Below are positions 1 through 10,051 of a stretch of 32,353 nucleotides of DNA, in pieces (position 1 is the stretch's first letter; every line of letters begins with the position of its first letter). The notes beneath the pieces are model-generated. The model saw only the letters and a program-made list of their open reading frames with translations, made no database searches and was not told where the DNA came from. The stretch is taken from positions 1-32,353 of the forward strand of contig JAEULF010000083.1 of assembly GCA_016793965.1 (NCBI GenBank), in the 5' to 3' direction. A program made the position numbers and the translations under genes. The DNA comes from Alphaproteobacteria bacterium (lineage in GTDB: Bacteria; Pseudomonadota; Alphaproteobacteria; JAEULF01).

Positions 1-12
1 CGGCGCTGGTGA
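1..12 (+). CDS. Possible last codons of pstA (phosphate permease)
   Basis: The first four codons in frame 1 read Arg-Arg-Trp-stop, directly upstream of pstB. Many PstA permeases end in a basic stretch followed by Trp, and pstA normally precedes pstB. This is only a plausible tail: too little sequence is present to prove it. Confidence 0.3.
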   Translation, partial: RRW

Positions 13-46
13 GCGGTCGATGCCCCCATCCCAGACAGAGGTCTCC

Positions 47-838
47 ATGGACGCCCCGCGGAACGGCAGCAACGGAAGCCACAAGACGAAGATCACCGCC
101 AAGGACGTGAACGTCTTCTACGGCGAGAAGCACGCCCTGAAGGGCGTCAATATCGACATCCCGGAATGCGCGGTCACCGCGTTCATCGGGCCCTCTGGCT
201 GCGGCAAGTCGACGTTCCTGCGCTGCATCAACCGGATGAACGACGTGATCGAGGGCTGCCGGGTGGACGGCAAGCTCGCCATCGAGGGCGAGGACATCTA
301 CGCGCCCGATCTCGACGTCGTGCTGCTGCGCGCGCGCGTCGGCATGGTGTTCCAGAAGCCGAACCCGTTCCCGAAGTCGATCTACGAGAACATCGCCTAC
401 GGACCGCGCATCCACGGGCTCGCGCCGTCGCGCGCCGAGCTCGACTACATCGTCGAGGTCAGCCTGCGCCGCGCCGGCCTGTTCGACGAGGTCAAGGATC
501 GGCTGCTCGAGTCCGGGACCGGCCTGTCCGGCGGCCAGCAGCAGCGGCTCTGCATCGCGCGCGCGATCGCCGTGAGCCCGGAGGTGATCCTGATGGACGA
601 GCCCTGCTCGGCGCTCGACCCGATCGCCACGGCGCGCATCGAGGAGCTGATCGACGAGCTCCGCGCGTCCTTCACGATCATCATCGTGACGCATTCCATG
701 CAGCAGGCAGCGCGCGTGTCGCAGCGCACCGCGTTCTTCCACTTGGGCGAGCTGGTCGAGCTGGGAGACACCGAACAGGTCTTCACCAGCCCGATCGACA
801 AGCGGACCCAGGACTACATCACCGGCCGCTTCGGCTGA
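47..838 (+). CDS. pstB: Phosphate ABC transporter ATP-binding protein PstB
   Basis: This is the ATPase of the high-affinity phosphate importer PstSCAB, working on the cytoplasmic face of the inner membrane. From the start at 47 (263 residues, close to the roughly 257 of E. coli PstB) the Walker A motif GPSGCGKST lies at residues 48-56. The PstB-type Q-loop [12 protein letters not shown] follows, then the signature [14 protein letters not shown], Walker B VILMDEP and the switch His in IVTHSM. The start at 47 is preferred because AGAGG sits five bases upstream. An in-frame ATG at 20 is possible but has a poor ribosome binding site and adds nine residues that do not look conserved. phoU follows after 27 bases, so the two are almost certainly co-transcribed in the pst-pho operon. 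PhoB-dependent control is expected from the family; the operon promoter lies outside the window. Confidence 0.96.
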   Translation: MDAPRNGSNGSHKTKITAKDVNVFYGEKHALKGVNIDIPECAVTAFIGPSGCGKSTFLRCINRMNDVIEGCRVDGKLAIEGEDIYAPDLDVVLLRARVGMVFQKPNPFPKSIYENIAYGPRIHGLAPSRAELDYIVEVSLRRAGLFDEVKDRLLESGTGLSGGQQQRLCIARAIAVSPEVILMDEPCSALDPIATARIEELIDELRASFTIIIVTHSMQQAARVSQRTAFFHLGELVELGDTEQVFTSPIDKRTQDYITGRFG

Positions 839-865
839 TCCGCAGCGCCCGCCGAGGAGAGTGAC

Positions 866-1588
866 ATGCCGAACGCGCACATCGTTAAATCATACGACGA
901 CGAGCTGAGGCTGCTGCGCGACCAGATCGCCCAGATGGGCGGCCTCGCCGAAGCGCAGCTCAAGGACGCGGTCGATGCTGTCGTCCGTCGCGACCCGGAG
1001 CTGGCGGAGCGCGTGGTCCGCGCCGACGCCAGGATCGACGCTCTCGAGCACGACGTGATGCAGCGGACGATCCGCATGCTAGCGCTGCGCCAGCCGATGG
1101 CGGCCGATCTGCGCGAGGTCGTGTCCGCGCTGCGCATCGCCGGCGACATCGAGCGCATCGGCGACTATGCGAAGAACATCGCCAAGCGCGTCAAGATCTT
1201 GGCGCAGCAGATGCCGGTGCGCTCGGCGTCCGCGATCAAGCGCATGGGCGACCTCGTGCAGGAGATCATCAAGCAGGTGCTCGACGCCTACGTGAACCTC
1301 GACACGGATAGCGCGCTGGAGGCTTGGCGCCGCGACGAGCAGGTGGACGCTCTCTACAACAGCCTGTTCCGCGAGCTCCTGACCTACATGATGGAGGATC
1401 CGCGGACCATCACCCCCTGCACCCATCTCCTGTTCATCGCCAAGAACATCGAGCGCATCGGCGACCATGCCACCAACGTCGCCGAGATCCTCTTCTTCCA
1501 GGTCCGCGGCACGCTGCTCGACGAGGAGCGCCCGAAGGTCGACAGCGTCGAGCTCGCGGCCGCCGGGACGACGGGCGGACGCGCATGA
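866..1588 (+). CDS. phoU: Phosphate signalling regulator PhoU
   Basis: PhoU is the negative regulator linking the PstSCAB transporter to the PhoR/PhoB system and restraining phosphate uptake. The 240-residue length is typical. The two-domain helical fold shows as two copies of the metal-binding type motif, DIERIGDYAKNIAKR at about residue 95 and NIERIGDHATNVAEI at about residue 195. GGAGAG just upstream of the ATG gives a good ribosome binding site. Its stop codon overlaps the first proposed start of phoB in an ATGA junction at 1585-1588, indicating translational coupling. Identification is secure from motifs, length and neighbours. Confidence 0.96.
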   Translation: MPNAHIVKSYDDELRLLRDQIAQMGGLAEAQLKDAVDAVVRRDPELAERVVRADARIDALEHDVMQRTIRMLALRQPMAADLREVVSALRIAGDIERIGDYAKNIAKRVKILAQQMPVRSASAIKRMGDLVQEIIKQVLDAYVNLDTDSALEAWRRDEQVDALYNSLFRELLTYMMEDPRTITPCTHLLFIAKNIERIGDHATNVAEILFFQVRGTLLDEERPKVDSVELAAAGTTGGRA

Positions 1589-2349
1589 GCGGGGCCGCCG
1601 CCGAAGCCCTGCGCCCGAGGTCCGAAGACATGACGCGCGACGGCGAGACCGGACGGCACGGGCTCCCGCTCGTGCTGGTCGTGGAGGACGAGGAGGCCCT
1701 CGTGCAGCTCCTGCGCTACAATCTCGAGAAGGCAGGGTTCGCCGTCTGCGAGGCGCGCGACGGCGACGAGGCCCTCGTTCTCGCCACGGAGCGAAAGCCC
1801 GATCTCGTGCTTCTCGACTGGATGCTGCCGGGAACGTCGGGGATCGAGGTCTGCCGCCAGCTCCGCCGGTTGGCGGACCAGCGGACAGTGCCGATCGTGA
1901 TGCTGACGGCGCGCGGCGAGGAGGCCGACAGGATCCGCGGCCTCGACATGGGCGTCGACGATTACGTCGCCAAGCCGTTCTCGATGTCAGAGCTGGTCGC
2001 TCGGGTACGCGCCGTCCTCCGGCGCGCGCGGCCGCAGCTGGTGGCGGAGCTGCTGCAGCATGGCGGCCTGGTGATGGACCTGGCGACCCATCGCGTCAGC
2101 CGCGACGGCCGCGATGTCCATTTGGGGCCGACGGAGTACCGCCTGCTCCGCCACCTCATGCAGAACCCCGGGCGCATCTATTCTCGCGAGCAACTGCTCG
2201 ACGCGGTCTGGGGCCATGACGTGACGGTCGAGCTGCGCACGGTGGACGTGCATGTGCGGCGGCTGCGCAAAGCGATCAACGGTCCAGGCGAGCGCGACCT
2301 CGTGCGCACCGTCCGCTCGGCCGGATACGGGTTGGACGAGCGCAGCTAG
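1585..2349 (+). CDS. phoB: Phosphate regulon response regulator PhoB
   Basis: This OmpR-family two-component response regulator activates phosphate-starvation genes. The receiver domain has the acidic pocket VVEDEEA, the phospho-acceptor Asp78 in LLDWMLPG and the conserved Lys130 in DYVAKPF (numbered from 1585). The C-terminal winged helix contains the PhoB-like [24 protein letters not shown] and ends in [10 protein letters not shown]. Two starts are possible. ATG 1585 overlaps the phoU stop (ATGA). ATG 1630 has GAGG nine bases upstream and gives 239 residues, nearer the usual 229. The partner kinase PhoR is not in the window and is probably upstream of the pst genes. The neighbourhood makes PhoB much more likely than another OmpR-type regulator. 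Confidence 0.93.
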   Translation: MSGAAAEALRPRSEDMTRDGETGRHGLPLVLVVEDEEALVQLLRYNLEKAGFAVCEARDGDEALVLATERKPDLVLLDWMLPGTSGIEVCRQLRRLADQRTVPIVMLTARGEEADRIRGLDMGVDDYVAKPFSMSELVARVRAVLRRARPQLVAELLQHGGLVMDLATHRVSRDGRDVHLGPTEYRLLRHLMQNPGRIYSREQLLDAVWGHDVTVELRTVDVHVRRLRKAINGPGERDLVRTVRSAGYGLDERS

Positions 2350-2509
2350 CCTCCCGTTCCGGCTCTTCGGGGTCCTTAGCCGTCGGGCCCCGCCGGAGCC
2401 CGATCCGCAGCCGGACCACCGCCCAGCGGCGGCAGTATCGCCGCACGCCCCGCGGTTCCCCTCCCGCGTTGCGCCACGAAACGCCTTCTGGCATGGTGCG
2501 CCGCCATTG

Positions 2510-2529
2510 CAGGGCGGCTGTCCGCCCTG
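2510..2529 (+). other. Perfect 8-bp hairpin in the phoB-hppA spacer
   Basis: CAGGGCGG at 2510-2517 and CCGCCCTG at 2522-2529 pair perfectly around the four-base loop CTGT. The hairpin lies about 160 bases past the phoB stop and 87 bases before the hppA start. No T-run follows, so it is not a classic intrinsic terminator. It could be a weak terminator, an mRNA stability element or a leader structure of hppA. The rest of the 266-base spacer shows no convincing promoter or Pho box. Confidence 0.4.
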
Positions 2530-2615
2530 GCCGCTTCTCCGTTTCCCGCGTCTCGCACCGGGGCTCGGAGGGCGGCGCTTTTGCTTTCTCCATGGACCGA
2601 TCGAGGACAACAACC

Positions 2616-4709
<2,094 letters not shown>

Positions 4710-4732
4710 CGACGTCCTGATCGACGCGGGCA

Positions 4733-4772
4733 GAAGCGCCCCGGGGAGCGATCCCCGGGGCGCTTCGCTTTT
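4733..4772 (+). terminator. Strong intrinsic terminator of hppA
   Basis: A perfect 15-bp stem (arms 4733-4747 and 4752-4766) closes on a GCGA loop of the stable GNRA type. It is followed by GC and then TTTT at 4769-4772. It lies 23 bases past the hppA stop and in the spacer before the convergent permease gene. The T-tract fits termination of plus-strand transcription. Confidence 0.92.
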
Positions 4773-4784
4773 CAGGGCGGCAGT

Positions 4785-6143
4785 TCAGGATGCGTGGCCG
4801 GCGCGCGGCCCGCCGGCAGCCGCAGGCTGGGGCAGGCCGGGTTCGGGCAGGCGGGACTCGGGCAGGCGGCGCAGCAGAGCCAACCCGAGCAGCAGGGAGG
4901 GGATGCCGAGGGCCGCGGTGCCGAGGAAGAACGCTTCGTAGCCGACCTTGTCGACCGCCCAGCCGGACAGCATGCCGAGCGCGCGCCCGGATTCGACGAC
5001 GGCCGCGCTGAGAAGCGCATACTGCGTCGCCGTGTAAGCGGTGCTCGTCAGGCCGGACAGGAAGGCGATCGATGCCACCGATGCCAGGCCGCCGGCCAGG
5101 TTGTCGGCGCTGATTACCACCGCGAGGACGCCGATGTCCGGGCCGGTGCCGGCCAGCCAGACGAACAGCAGGTTGGTCGCAGCCGACAGCAGCGTGCCGA
5201 GCAGCAGCGTCCGCAGGGCGCCCCACCGAGCGACCAGCGCGCCGCCGAGGAAGCCGCCGGCGATCGTCATGGCAAAGCCGTAGAGCTTGGACACGCTGGC
5301 GATCTGCGTGTTGGTGAACTGCAGGTCCTTGTAGAAGGCGATCGCCATGACGCCGAGCACCATGTCGGCCAGACGATAAGTGGCCGCGAACAGCAGCGCG
5401 AGGATGGCGAGCCGCCAGCCGTGCCGCCGGAAGAAGTCGGCGAAGGGCTGCACGACCGACTCGTCGATGATGCGGCCGAAGTCCGGCCGCTCCGCCGGCG
5501 GCGCCGGCGGCGCCTCGGGCGCCAGCAGCACCACGACGGCACCGACCCCCATCGTCGCCGCCATGGCGCAGTAGGCCACCGTCCAGGACGCGAGGTCGGC
5601 CAGGTAGAGAGGGACCGCCCCCGCGACGAGCATCCCCAGCCGGTAGCCGAGCGAATAGGTCGCCGCCGTGGCGCCCTGCATCTCGTCCGGTGCCGATTCG
5701 ATCCGGTAGGCGTCGAGCGCGATGTCCTGGGTCGCCGACGCGAAAGCGACGAAAGCGGCGAACACGGCCATCGAGGCCAGGTCGACCCTGGGGTCCGTCA
5801 GGCCCATGAACACCAGGCCGAGCGCGACAAGGATCTGCGCCAGCAGCATCCAGGAGCGGCGGCGGCCGAGCCAGCGCGTCAGGCTCGGAACCGGCGCCCG
5901 GTCGACGGCGGGCGACCACAGGAACTTCAGCCCGTAAGCGAACGTCACCGCGCTGAAGAATCCGATCGTGGTGCGCGAGACGCCGGCCTCGCGCAGCCAG
6001 GCCGACAGCGTCCCGAAGACCATGAGCAAGGGCAGGCCCGCGGCGAAACCCAGCAACAGCATGCGCAGCACGCGGCGGTCGCAATAGACGACCAGGGCAT
6101 CCTGCCAGCTCTGCCGCACGGCAGGAACCCGCCCAACGCTCAC
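4785..6143 (-). CDS. AmpG-like muropeptide permease (MFS)
   Basis: This 452-residue major facilitator resembles AmpG, the inner-membrane importer of anhydromuropeptides released during peptidoglycan turnover. The N-terminal helix LRMLLLGFAAGLPLLMVFGTL, the loop KFLWSPAVDR and the motif SATQDIALDAYRIES near residue 140 are hallmarks of the AmpG group. At least eleven hydrophobic segments can be counted. The GTG start at 6143 is chosen because it overlaps the stop codon of the upstream kinase gene (GTGA, 6140-6143). An in-frame start at 6239 would run 96 bases into that gene and adds a non-hydrophobic, Arg-rich stretch. No beta-lactamase or ampR gene is nearby, so recycling rather than resistance control is the likely role. 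A related exporter or importer of the PAT family cannot be ruled out. Confidence 0.82.
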   Translation of the reverse strand: MSVGRVPAVRQSWQDALVVYCDRRVLRMLLLGFAAGLPLLMVFGTLSAWLREAGVSRTTIGFFSAVTFAYGLKFLWSPAVDRAPVPSLTRWLGRRRSWMLLAQILVALGLVFMGLTDPRVDLASMAVFAAFVAFASATQDIALDAYRIESAPDEMQGATAATYSLGYRLGMLVAGAVPLYLADLASWTVAYCAMAATMGVGAVVVLLAPEAPPAPPAERPDFGRIIDESVVQPFADFFRRHGWRLAILALLFAATYRLADMVLGVMAIAFYKDLQFTNTQIASVSKLYGFAMTIAGGFLGGALVARWGALRTLLLGTLLSAATNLLFVWLAGTGPDIGVLAVVISADNLAGGLASVASIAFLSGLTSTAYTATQYALLSAAVVESGRALGMLSGWAVDKVGYEAFFLGTAALGIPSLLLGLALLRRLPESRLPEPGLPQPAAAGGPRAGHAS

Positions 6144-7123
6144 GGGACGCCGCGCGCCAACTCGGCCAGGCGCCGCTCGGGCCTGGCACCGAAATGGCCG
6201 ATCACCTCGGCCGCAGCGAGGCTTCCCAGGCGCGCGCATGTCGCCAGGCCCTTGCCCTGCGTGAAACCGTAGAGGAAGCCGGCGGCATAGAGGTCGCCGG
6301 CGCCCGTGGTGTCGACGACGTTGGCGGGCGCCGCGTCGATCACATGCACCTCCTCGCCGGACACCACGACCGAGCCCTTCTCGCTGCGCGTCAGCGCGGC
6401 GGTCGGGCAGTGGCGGCGCACGTGCTGCAGCGCGGCGTCGAAATCCGCCGTCTCGTAAAGCGACGTGATCTCGGCCTCGTTGGCGAACAGCACGTCGACA
6501 TAGCGCTCGACAAGGTCAAGGAACGCGGAACGGTGGCGCGCGACGCAAAAGGGGTCGGACAGAGTCAGCGCCACCTTCCGGCCCGACATCTGCGCGATCT
6601 CCGACGCCTCGCGGAAGGCCTGCTGCGCCTGGGGCGGGTCGAACAGGTAGCCCTCAAGATAGAGGATCTCCGCGCTCTCGATGGCCGCCCGATCGACGTC
6701 GGCGGGGGACAGGCGCACGCAAGCGCCGAGATAGGTCTGCATCGTGCGCTGCGCGTCCGGCGTCACGAAGATCAGGCAGCGCGCGGTCGAGGGCCCGTCG
6801 CTCGCGGCCGGCGTGTCGAAGGTGACCCCGGCGGCGCGGATGTCGTGGCGGAAGATGCGGCCGAGGTCGTCGTCGCGCACCTTGCCGACGAAGCCCGCGC
6901 GGCCGCCGAACGAGGCGACGCCCGCCGCCGTGTTCGCGGCAGAGCCGCCGGAGACCTCGCGGCCCGGGCCCATCGCCGCATACAGGAAGTCCGCCGTGCG
7001 CTCGTCGACCAGGGTCATCGTGCCCTTGGCCAGGTTGTAGCGGTTGAGGAACGCCTCGTCGGCCGTGGAGACCACGTCGACGATCGCGTTGCCGACCGCC
7101 AGAACGTCGAGCGCTGATGACAT
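6140..7123 (-). CDS. PfkB-family kinase, adenosine-kinase-like
   Basis: This 327-residue ribokinase-fold sugar or nucleoside kinase carries the N-terminal PfkB signature GGSAANTAAG at about residue 57. It also has the C-terminal signature DTTGAGD at 271-277, whose last Asp is the expected catalytic base. Overall features such as VDVVSTADEAFL and LYLEGYLFDPP resemble the group annotated as adenosine kinases in alphaproteobacteria, which phosphorylate adenosine to AMP. The precise substrate is not proved by motifs. The ATG at 7123 is preceded by GGGAG and AAGG and begins just before the first beta-strand (LDVLAVGNAIVD). The frame is open much further upstream, but that part is rich in charged low-complexity sequence and is antisense to the next gene. 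It is coupled to the AmpG-like gene by a four-base overlap. Confidence 0.88.
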   Translation of the reverse strand: MSSALDVLAVGNAIVDVVSTADEAFLNRYNLAKGTMTLVDERTADFLYAAMGPGREVSGGSAANTAAGVASFGGRAGFVGKVRDDDLGRIFRHDIRAAGVTFDTPAASDGPSTARCLIFVTPDAQRTMQTYLGACVRLSPADVDRAAIESAEILYLEGYLFDPPQAQQAFREASEIAQMSGRKVALTLSDPFCVARHRSAFLDLVERYVDVLFANEAEITSLYETADFDAALQHVRRHCPTAALTRSEKGSVVVSGEEVHVIDAAPANVVDTTGAGDLYAAGFLYGFTQGKGLATCARLGSLAAAEVIGHFGARPERRLAELARGVP

Positions 7124-7208
7124 ACGCCTTGCTCCCAGATTCTGCCCCGCCGCAGCGAGCCATGCCGGCGGCGGCGCAGTATATCCAAGCCCGAGGGAGC
7201 GTCCATCT

Positions 7209-7228
7209 GCCGCCGCTGCAGCGGCGGC
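7209..7228. repeat. 20-bp perfect palindrome in a divergent spacer
   Basis: GCCGCCGCTGCAGCGGCGGC is a perfect palindrome centred between the kinase gene (start 7123, minus) and the EI24 gene (start 7298, plus). It lies in the only region that can hold promoters for both. It could be an operator or simply a GC-rich cruciform sequence. Confidence 0.5.
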
Positions 7229-7297
7229 GCCGAGCCTTGCGCGCGCGGCGCACCGCGCGTACATGCAGGTCGACGACGGCAATCCCGGCGGTGAAAC

Positions 7298-8002
7298 GTG
7301 CTCGCGGCCTTCCTGAAGTCGATCTCCCAGCTCGGCGACCCGCGCATCCTGCGCGTGCTCGGCTGGACGGTCCTCATTTGCATCGGCCTCCTGATCGGCG
7401 TGTGGGCAGGCGCATGGGCCGGCATCGCTTCCGTGCCGGTCGAGAGCGTGAGCTGGCTGCCGTCGTGGATCGCCGGGGTGTTCCGCGGCGTTGCCTGGCT
7501 CACCTCGTTCCTGCTGAGCTGGCTGCTGTTCCCCGTGCTGTCGGGGGCCGTCATGGGCTTGTTCCTCGACGCCGTCATGGACGCCGTGGAGCGGCGGCAC
7601 TATCCCGGGCTGTCGGCGCCGCGCCCCCAGCCGATGGCCGAGATCCTGTCCAGCGCCCTCAAGTTCCTGGCGCTGGGCCTCATCGTGAACCTCCTGCTCT
7701 TCCCTTTCTACCTGTTCCTCGGTCCCTTCGGGCTCTTGCTGGCCATCCTGGTCAACGGCTACCTGATCGGCCGCGAGTACTTCGAGATGGTCGCGCTTCG
7801 GCGCCTCGAACCCGCCGCCGCAGCCGCGTTGTACGACGGGAACCGGGGGCGGGTGATCCGCTGGGGGATGGCGGCCGCGGCCTTGGCGCTGGTGCCCGGC
7901 GTGAATCTTGTTGCGCCGATCATCGCTACCGCGATGATGGTGCATCTATTCCAGCCGCTGTCGTCAGCGGCGCGCGGCAGCCCGGCAGGGACGCAACGCT
8001 GA
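7298..8002 (+). CDS. EI24/CysZ-like integral membrane protein
   Basis: This 234-residue protein has four or more strongly hydrophobic segments, at roughly residues 18-45, 65-90, 118-155 and 185-215. It contains the motif LVNGYLIGREYFEMVALRR typical of the EI24 family, which includes the sulfate transporter CysZ. LVPGVNLVAPIIATAMMVHLF near the C terminus also matches this family. Whether it transports sulfate is unknown, and no cysteine or sulfate genes are nearby. The start is a GTG at 7298, the only start that keeps the whole N-terminal region; its ribosome binding site is weak. It lies 85 bases upstream of the bactofilin gene on the same strand. Confidence 0.78.
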   Translation: MLAAFLKSISQLGDPRILRVLGWTVLICIGLLIGVWAGAWAGIASVPVESVSWLPSWIAGVFRGVAWLTSFLLSWLLFPVLSGAVMGLFLDAVMDAVERRHYPGLSAPRPQPMAEILSSALKFLALGLIVNLLLFPFYLFLGPFGLLLAILVNGYLIGREYFEMVALRRLEPAAAAALYDGNRGRVIRWGMAAAALALVPGVNLVAPIIATAMMVHLFQPLSSAARGSPAGTQR

Positions 8003-8087
8003 CGTGCGGCGAGGCGCCGCCGCGGGACATGGGCTCGACGAACCGGCCGGCGCGTGACGAACAGGCGCTCGACGAAAAGGAATCGCA

Positions 8088-8630
8088 ATGGTCGACATCT
8101 TCGGGAAGCGGAAGAAGGAAGGCGCAGAGGGCGCAGCAGCCGCTGCCGAAGCCACGGAGGGCAGCGAGGCCCGCCCGGCGGCGCCGCGACGCCCGCTCGT
8201 GGCGCTGTCACCCAAGAAGCCAGCCACGCCGCTGCGCCCCGATTTCGGGCGGCGCCTCGGCGGCGCCGACGCGCGGTCGAACCTTCCGGCGACGGTGCCG
8301 GCCCCGGTCGGGCGCACCCTGGTGGTCGGGCGCGATATCTCCCTCTCCGGCGAGATCCGCGACTGCGAGCGGCTGCTGGTCGAAGGCAGCGTCGAGGCGG
8401 CGCTGATCGGATCGGAAAGCCTGATCGTCGCCGAGGGCGGCAGCTTCCGCGGCCCCGCGGATGTCCAGGAGGCCGAGATCTCCGGCACCTTCGAGGGCGA
8501 CCTGACGGCTCACCAGCGCCTTGTGATCGCGGCGACCGGTAAGGTGAGCGGGCGGATCCGCTATCGCGAGATCGAGATCATCGCCGGCGGCTGCCTTGCG
8601 GGCCAAGTGGAATGCTTGCCGCGCAGCTGA
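8088..8630 (+). CDS. Bactofilin (polymer-forming cytoskeletal protein)
   Basis: Bactofilins form non-nucleotide filaments, usually attached to the inner membrane, that organise cell-wall enzymes or stalk and shape determinants. This 180-residue protein has a basic N terminus (MVDIFGKRKKE), a disordered Ala/Pro-rich stretch to about residue 75, and then the beta-helix core. The core carries the recurring pattern of Gly, Ile/Val and small residues: ISLSGEIRDCERLLVEGSVEAAL, VAEGGSFRGPADVQEAEISGTFEGDLTAHQRLVI, GKVSGRIRYREIEIIAGGCLAGQVE. AAGGAA lies six bases before the ATG. Its 3' end overlaps the start of a lipoprotein gene by 19 bases, which suggests a shared envelope role. Confidence 0.92.
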   Translation: MVDIFGKRKKEGAEGAAAAAEATEGSEARPAAPRRPLVALSPKKPATPLRPDFGRRLGGADARSNLPATVPAPVGRTLVVGRDISLSGEIRDCERLLVEGSVEAALIGSESLIVAEGGSFRGPADVQEAEISGTFEGDLTAHQRLVIAATGKVSGRIRYREIEIIAGGCLAGQVECLPRS

Positions 8631-9196
8631 TTCGGCCGCTGACGCGCGGCTTGCGCGCAAGCTTGCCCTCCGCGCTCCGGATCGTCGCCGTCCTGTCCGT
8701 CGCCGGCGCCGTCGCTGCCTGCGGCAGCAGCGCGACGGCCACGCGCGACGGGCCGCCGCCGGGAACGTCGGTGGCGGCGTCGATGGGACTGCCCGGCTCT
8801 CGCGCCGATCAGGAACGAGGCGAGACCGCGCCGGAGACGGCTCCTGCCGCAGTTCCGCAAGGCCAGGCCTCGGCCTCCGGCGCGCCGGCGGGCCCCCAAG
8901 GACCGCCGCCGCAGGTGGCGGCGCGACCGCCAGCCCTGACGCGCCATCAACTGCAGGACCTGGCCCCGGAAAATGTGACCCAGGCCCTGGGCGAGCCCGA
9001 GCTCGTCCGGCGCGAGCCGCCGGCCGAGGTCTGGCAGTACGCGGTCGAGAATTGCGTCGTGGACATCTTCTTCTACAATCGCGGCGCCGGCCTCAAGGTC
9101 GCCCATGTCGAAGGCCGGGACCGGCGCGGGCGCGAGAGCAGCGCCGACCGTTGCCTTGAATCGCTGCAGCAGCGCCCGGGCACGCCGACGTCCTAG
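8612..9196 (+). CDS. Putative lipoprotein with a small BamE/SmpA-like C-terminal region
   Basis: This 194-residue protein has a lipoprotein signal: a basic n-region, the hydrophobic stretch IVAVLSVAGAVA and the lipobox VAAC with Cys37 as lipidation site. Residues 38-110 are Pro/Ala/Gly-rich and probably disordered. The last 80 residues (LAPENVTQALGEPELVRREPPAEVWQY, then NCVVDIFFYN and ADRCLESL) resemble small SmpA/BamE-like domains, with two Cys that could form a disulfide. I do not recognise a named family. The start lies inside the bactofilin gene (19-base overlap), pointing to translational coupling. The stop TAG at 9194-9196 overlaps the stop of the convergent nth gene in a CTAG tetranucleotide. 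Confidence 0.75.
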   Translation: MLAAQLIRPLTRGLRASLPSALRIVAVLSVAGAVAACGSSATATRDGPPPGTSVAASMGLPGSRADQERGETAPETAPAAVPQGQASASGAPAGPQGPPPQVAARPPALTRHQLQDLAPENVTQALGEPELVRREPPAEVWQYAVENCVVDIFFYNRGAGLKVAHVEGRDRRGRESSADRCLESLQQRPGTPTS

Positions 9197-9942
9197 CGTC
9201 GGCGACGCGGCGCAGCCGTTGCAGCACCGGGAGCATCGACCTTTCGCGCTGCCGCGGGCGGGCCTTTCGCGCCGACATCGCCAGTCTTTCCGTCGAACGT
9301 GCAGAGATCGCTGATCGCGCAGCGATCGCAGGCGGGCTTGCGCGCCGTGCAGACGTAGCGTCCGTGCAGGATGAGCCAGTGATGCGCGCCGAGCCTGAAC
9401 TGCGGCGGCACGATCCGCTCAAGTCCCTCTTCGACGGCGAGCGGCGTCGGTCCCGGGGCCAGGCCGGTGCGGTTCCCGACTCGGAAAATGTGGGTGTCGA
9501 CCGCGATCGTCGGCACGCCGAAGGCGACGTTGAGCACGACGTTCGCCGTCTTGCGGCCGACGCCCGGCAGCGCTTCCAGCGCCGCACGATCCCGCGGCAC
9601 GACGCCGCCGTGCTCCTCCACCAGGATGCGCGAGAGCGCGATCACGTTGCGCGCCTTGGTGTTGAAAAGCCCGATCGTCTTGATGTGGTCCTTCAGCCGC
9701 GCCTCGCCGAGCGCCAGCATCTTCTGCGGAGTGTCCGCAGCTCGGAACAAGGTTCGGGTCGCCTTGTTGACGCTGACGTCGGTCGCCTGCGCCGAGAGCA
9801 CGACGGCGACCAGGAGGGTGAAAGGATCGGCGTAGTTCAGCTCGGACCGCGGATCCGGTCGCTCCGCCGCGAGACGGCGGAAGATCTCCGCCGCTGCGGC
9901 CTCATCCAGCCGGGAAGGCCTGCGCTTGCCTTTGGTCGCCAT
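9193..9942 (-). CDS. nth: Endonuclease III (DNA glycosylase/AP lyase)
   Basis: Endonuclease III removes oxidised pyrimidines and nicks abasic sites in base excision repair. The 249-residue protein has the helix-hairpin-helix LPGVGRKTANVV near residue 122 with the catalytic Lys, and the catalytic Asp in VDTHIFRVGNR near 146. The iron-sulfur ligands lie in the exact spacing C-x6-C-x2-C-x5-C at about 197-213. After the last Cys there is an extra tail of about 35 residues, rich in Ala, Pro and Arg. The ATG at 9942 is chosen because homology begins soon after it; a start at 9993 would add a low-complexity stretch. It converges on the lipoprotein gene with a four-base overlap. Confidence 0.96.
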   Translation of the reverse strand: MATKGKRRPSRLDEAAAAEIFRRLAAERPDPRSELNYADPFTLLVAVVLSAQATDVSVNKATRTLFRAADTPQKMLALGEARLKDHIKTIGLFNTKARNVIALSRILVEEHGGVVPRDRAALEALPGVGRKTANVVLNVAFGVPTIAVDTHIFRVGNRTGLAPGPTPLAVEEGLERIVPPQFRLGAHHWLILHGRYVCTARKPACDRCAISDLCTFDGKTGDVGAKGPPAAARKVDAPGAATAAPRRRR

Positions 9943-10051
9943 CCTGCCGCCGCCCTCCGAGAGCGCAGAGGCCGCGCCCTTCCCGCGCGGCATGCTAGCT
10001 CCCGGCCCTCCCTTTGCCTATTCTTGCGCCGACAACCACGCGACGCATGCC

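Noticed and set aside
2489-2504. Sigma-54-like sequence TGGCATG upstream of hppA
   Set aside because: The nearest GC is one base too far from the GG, and the -12 element does not match.
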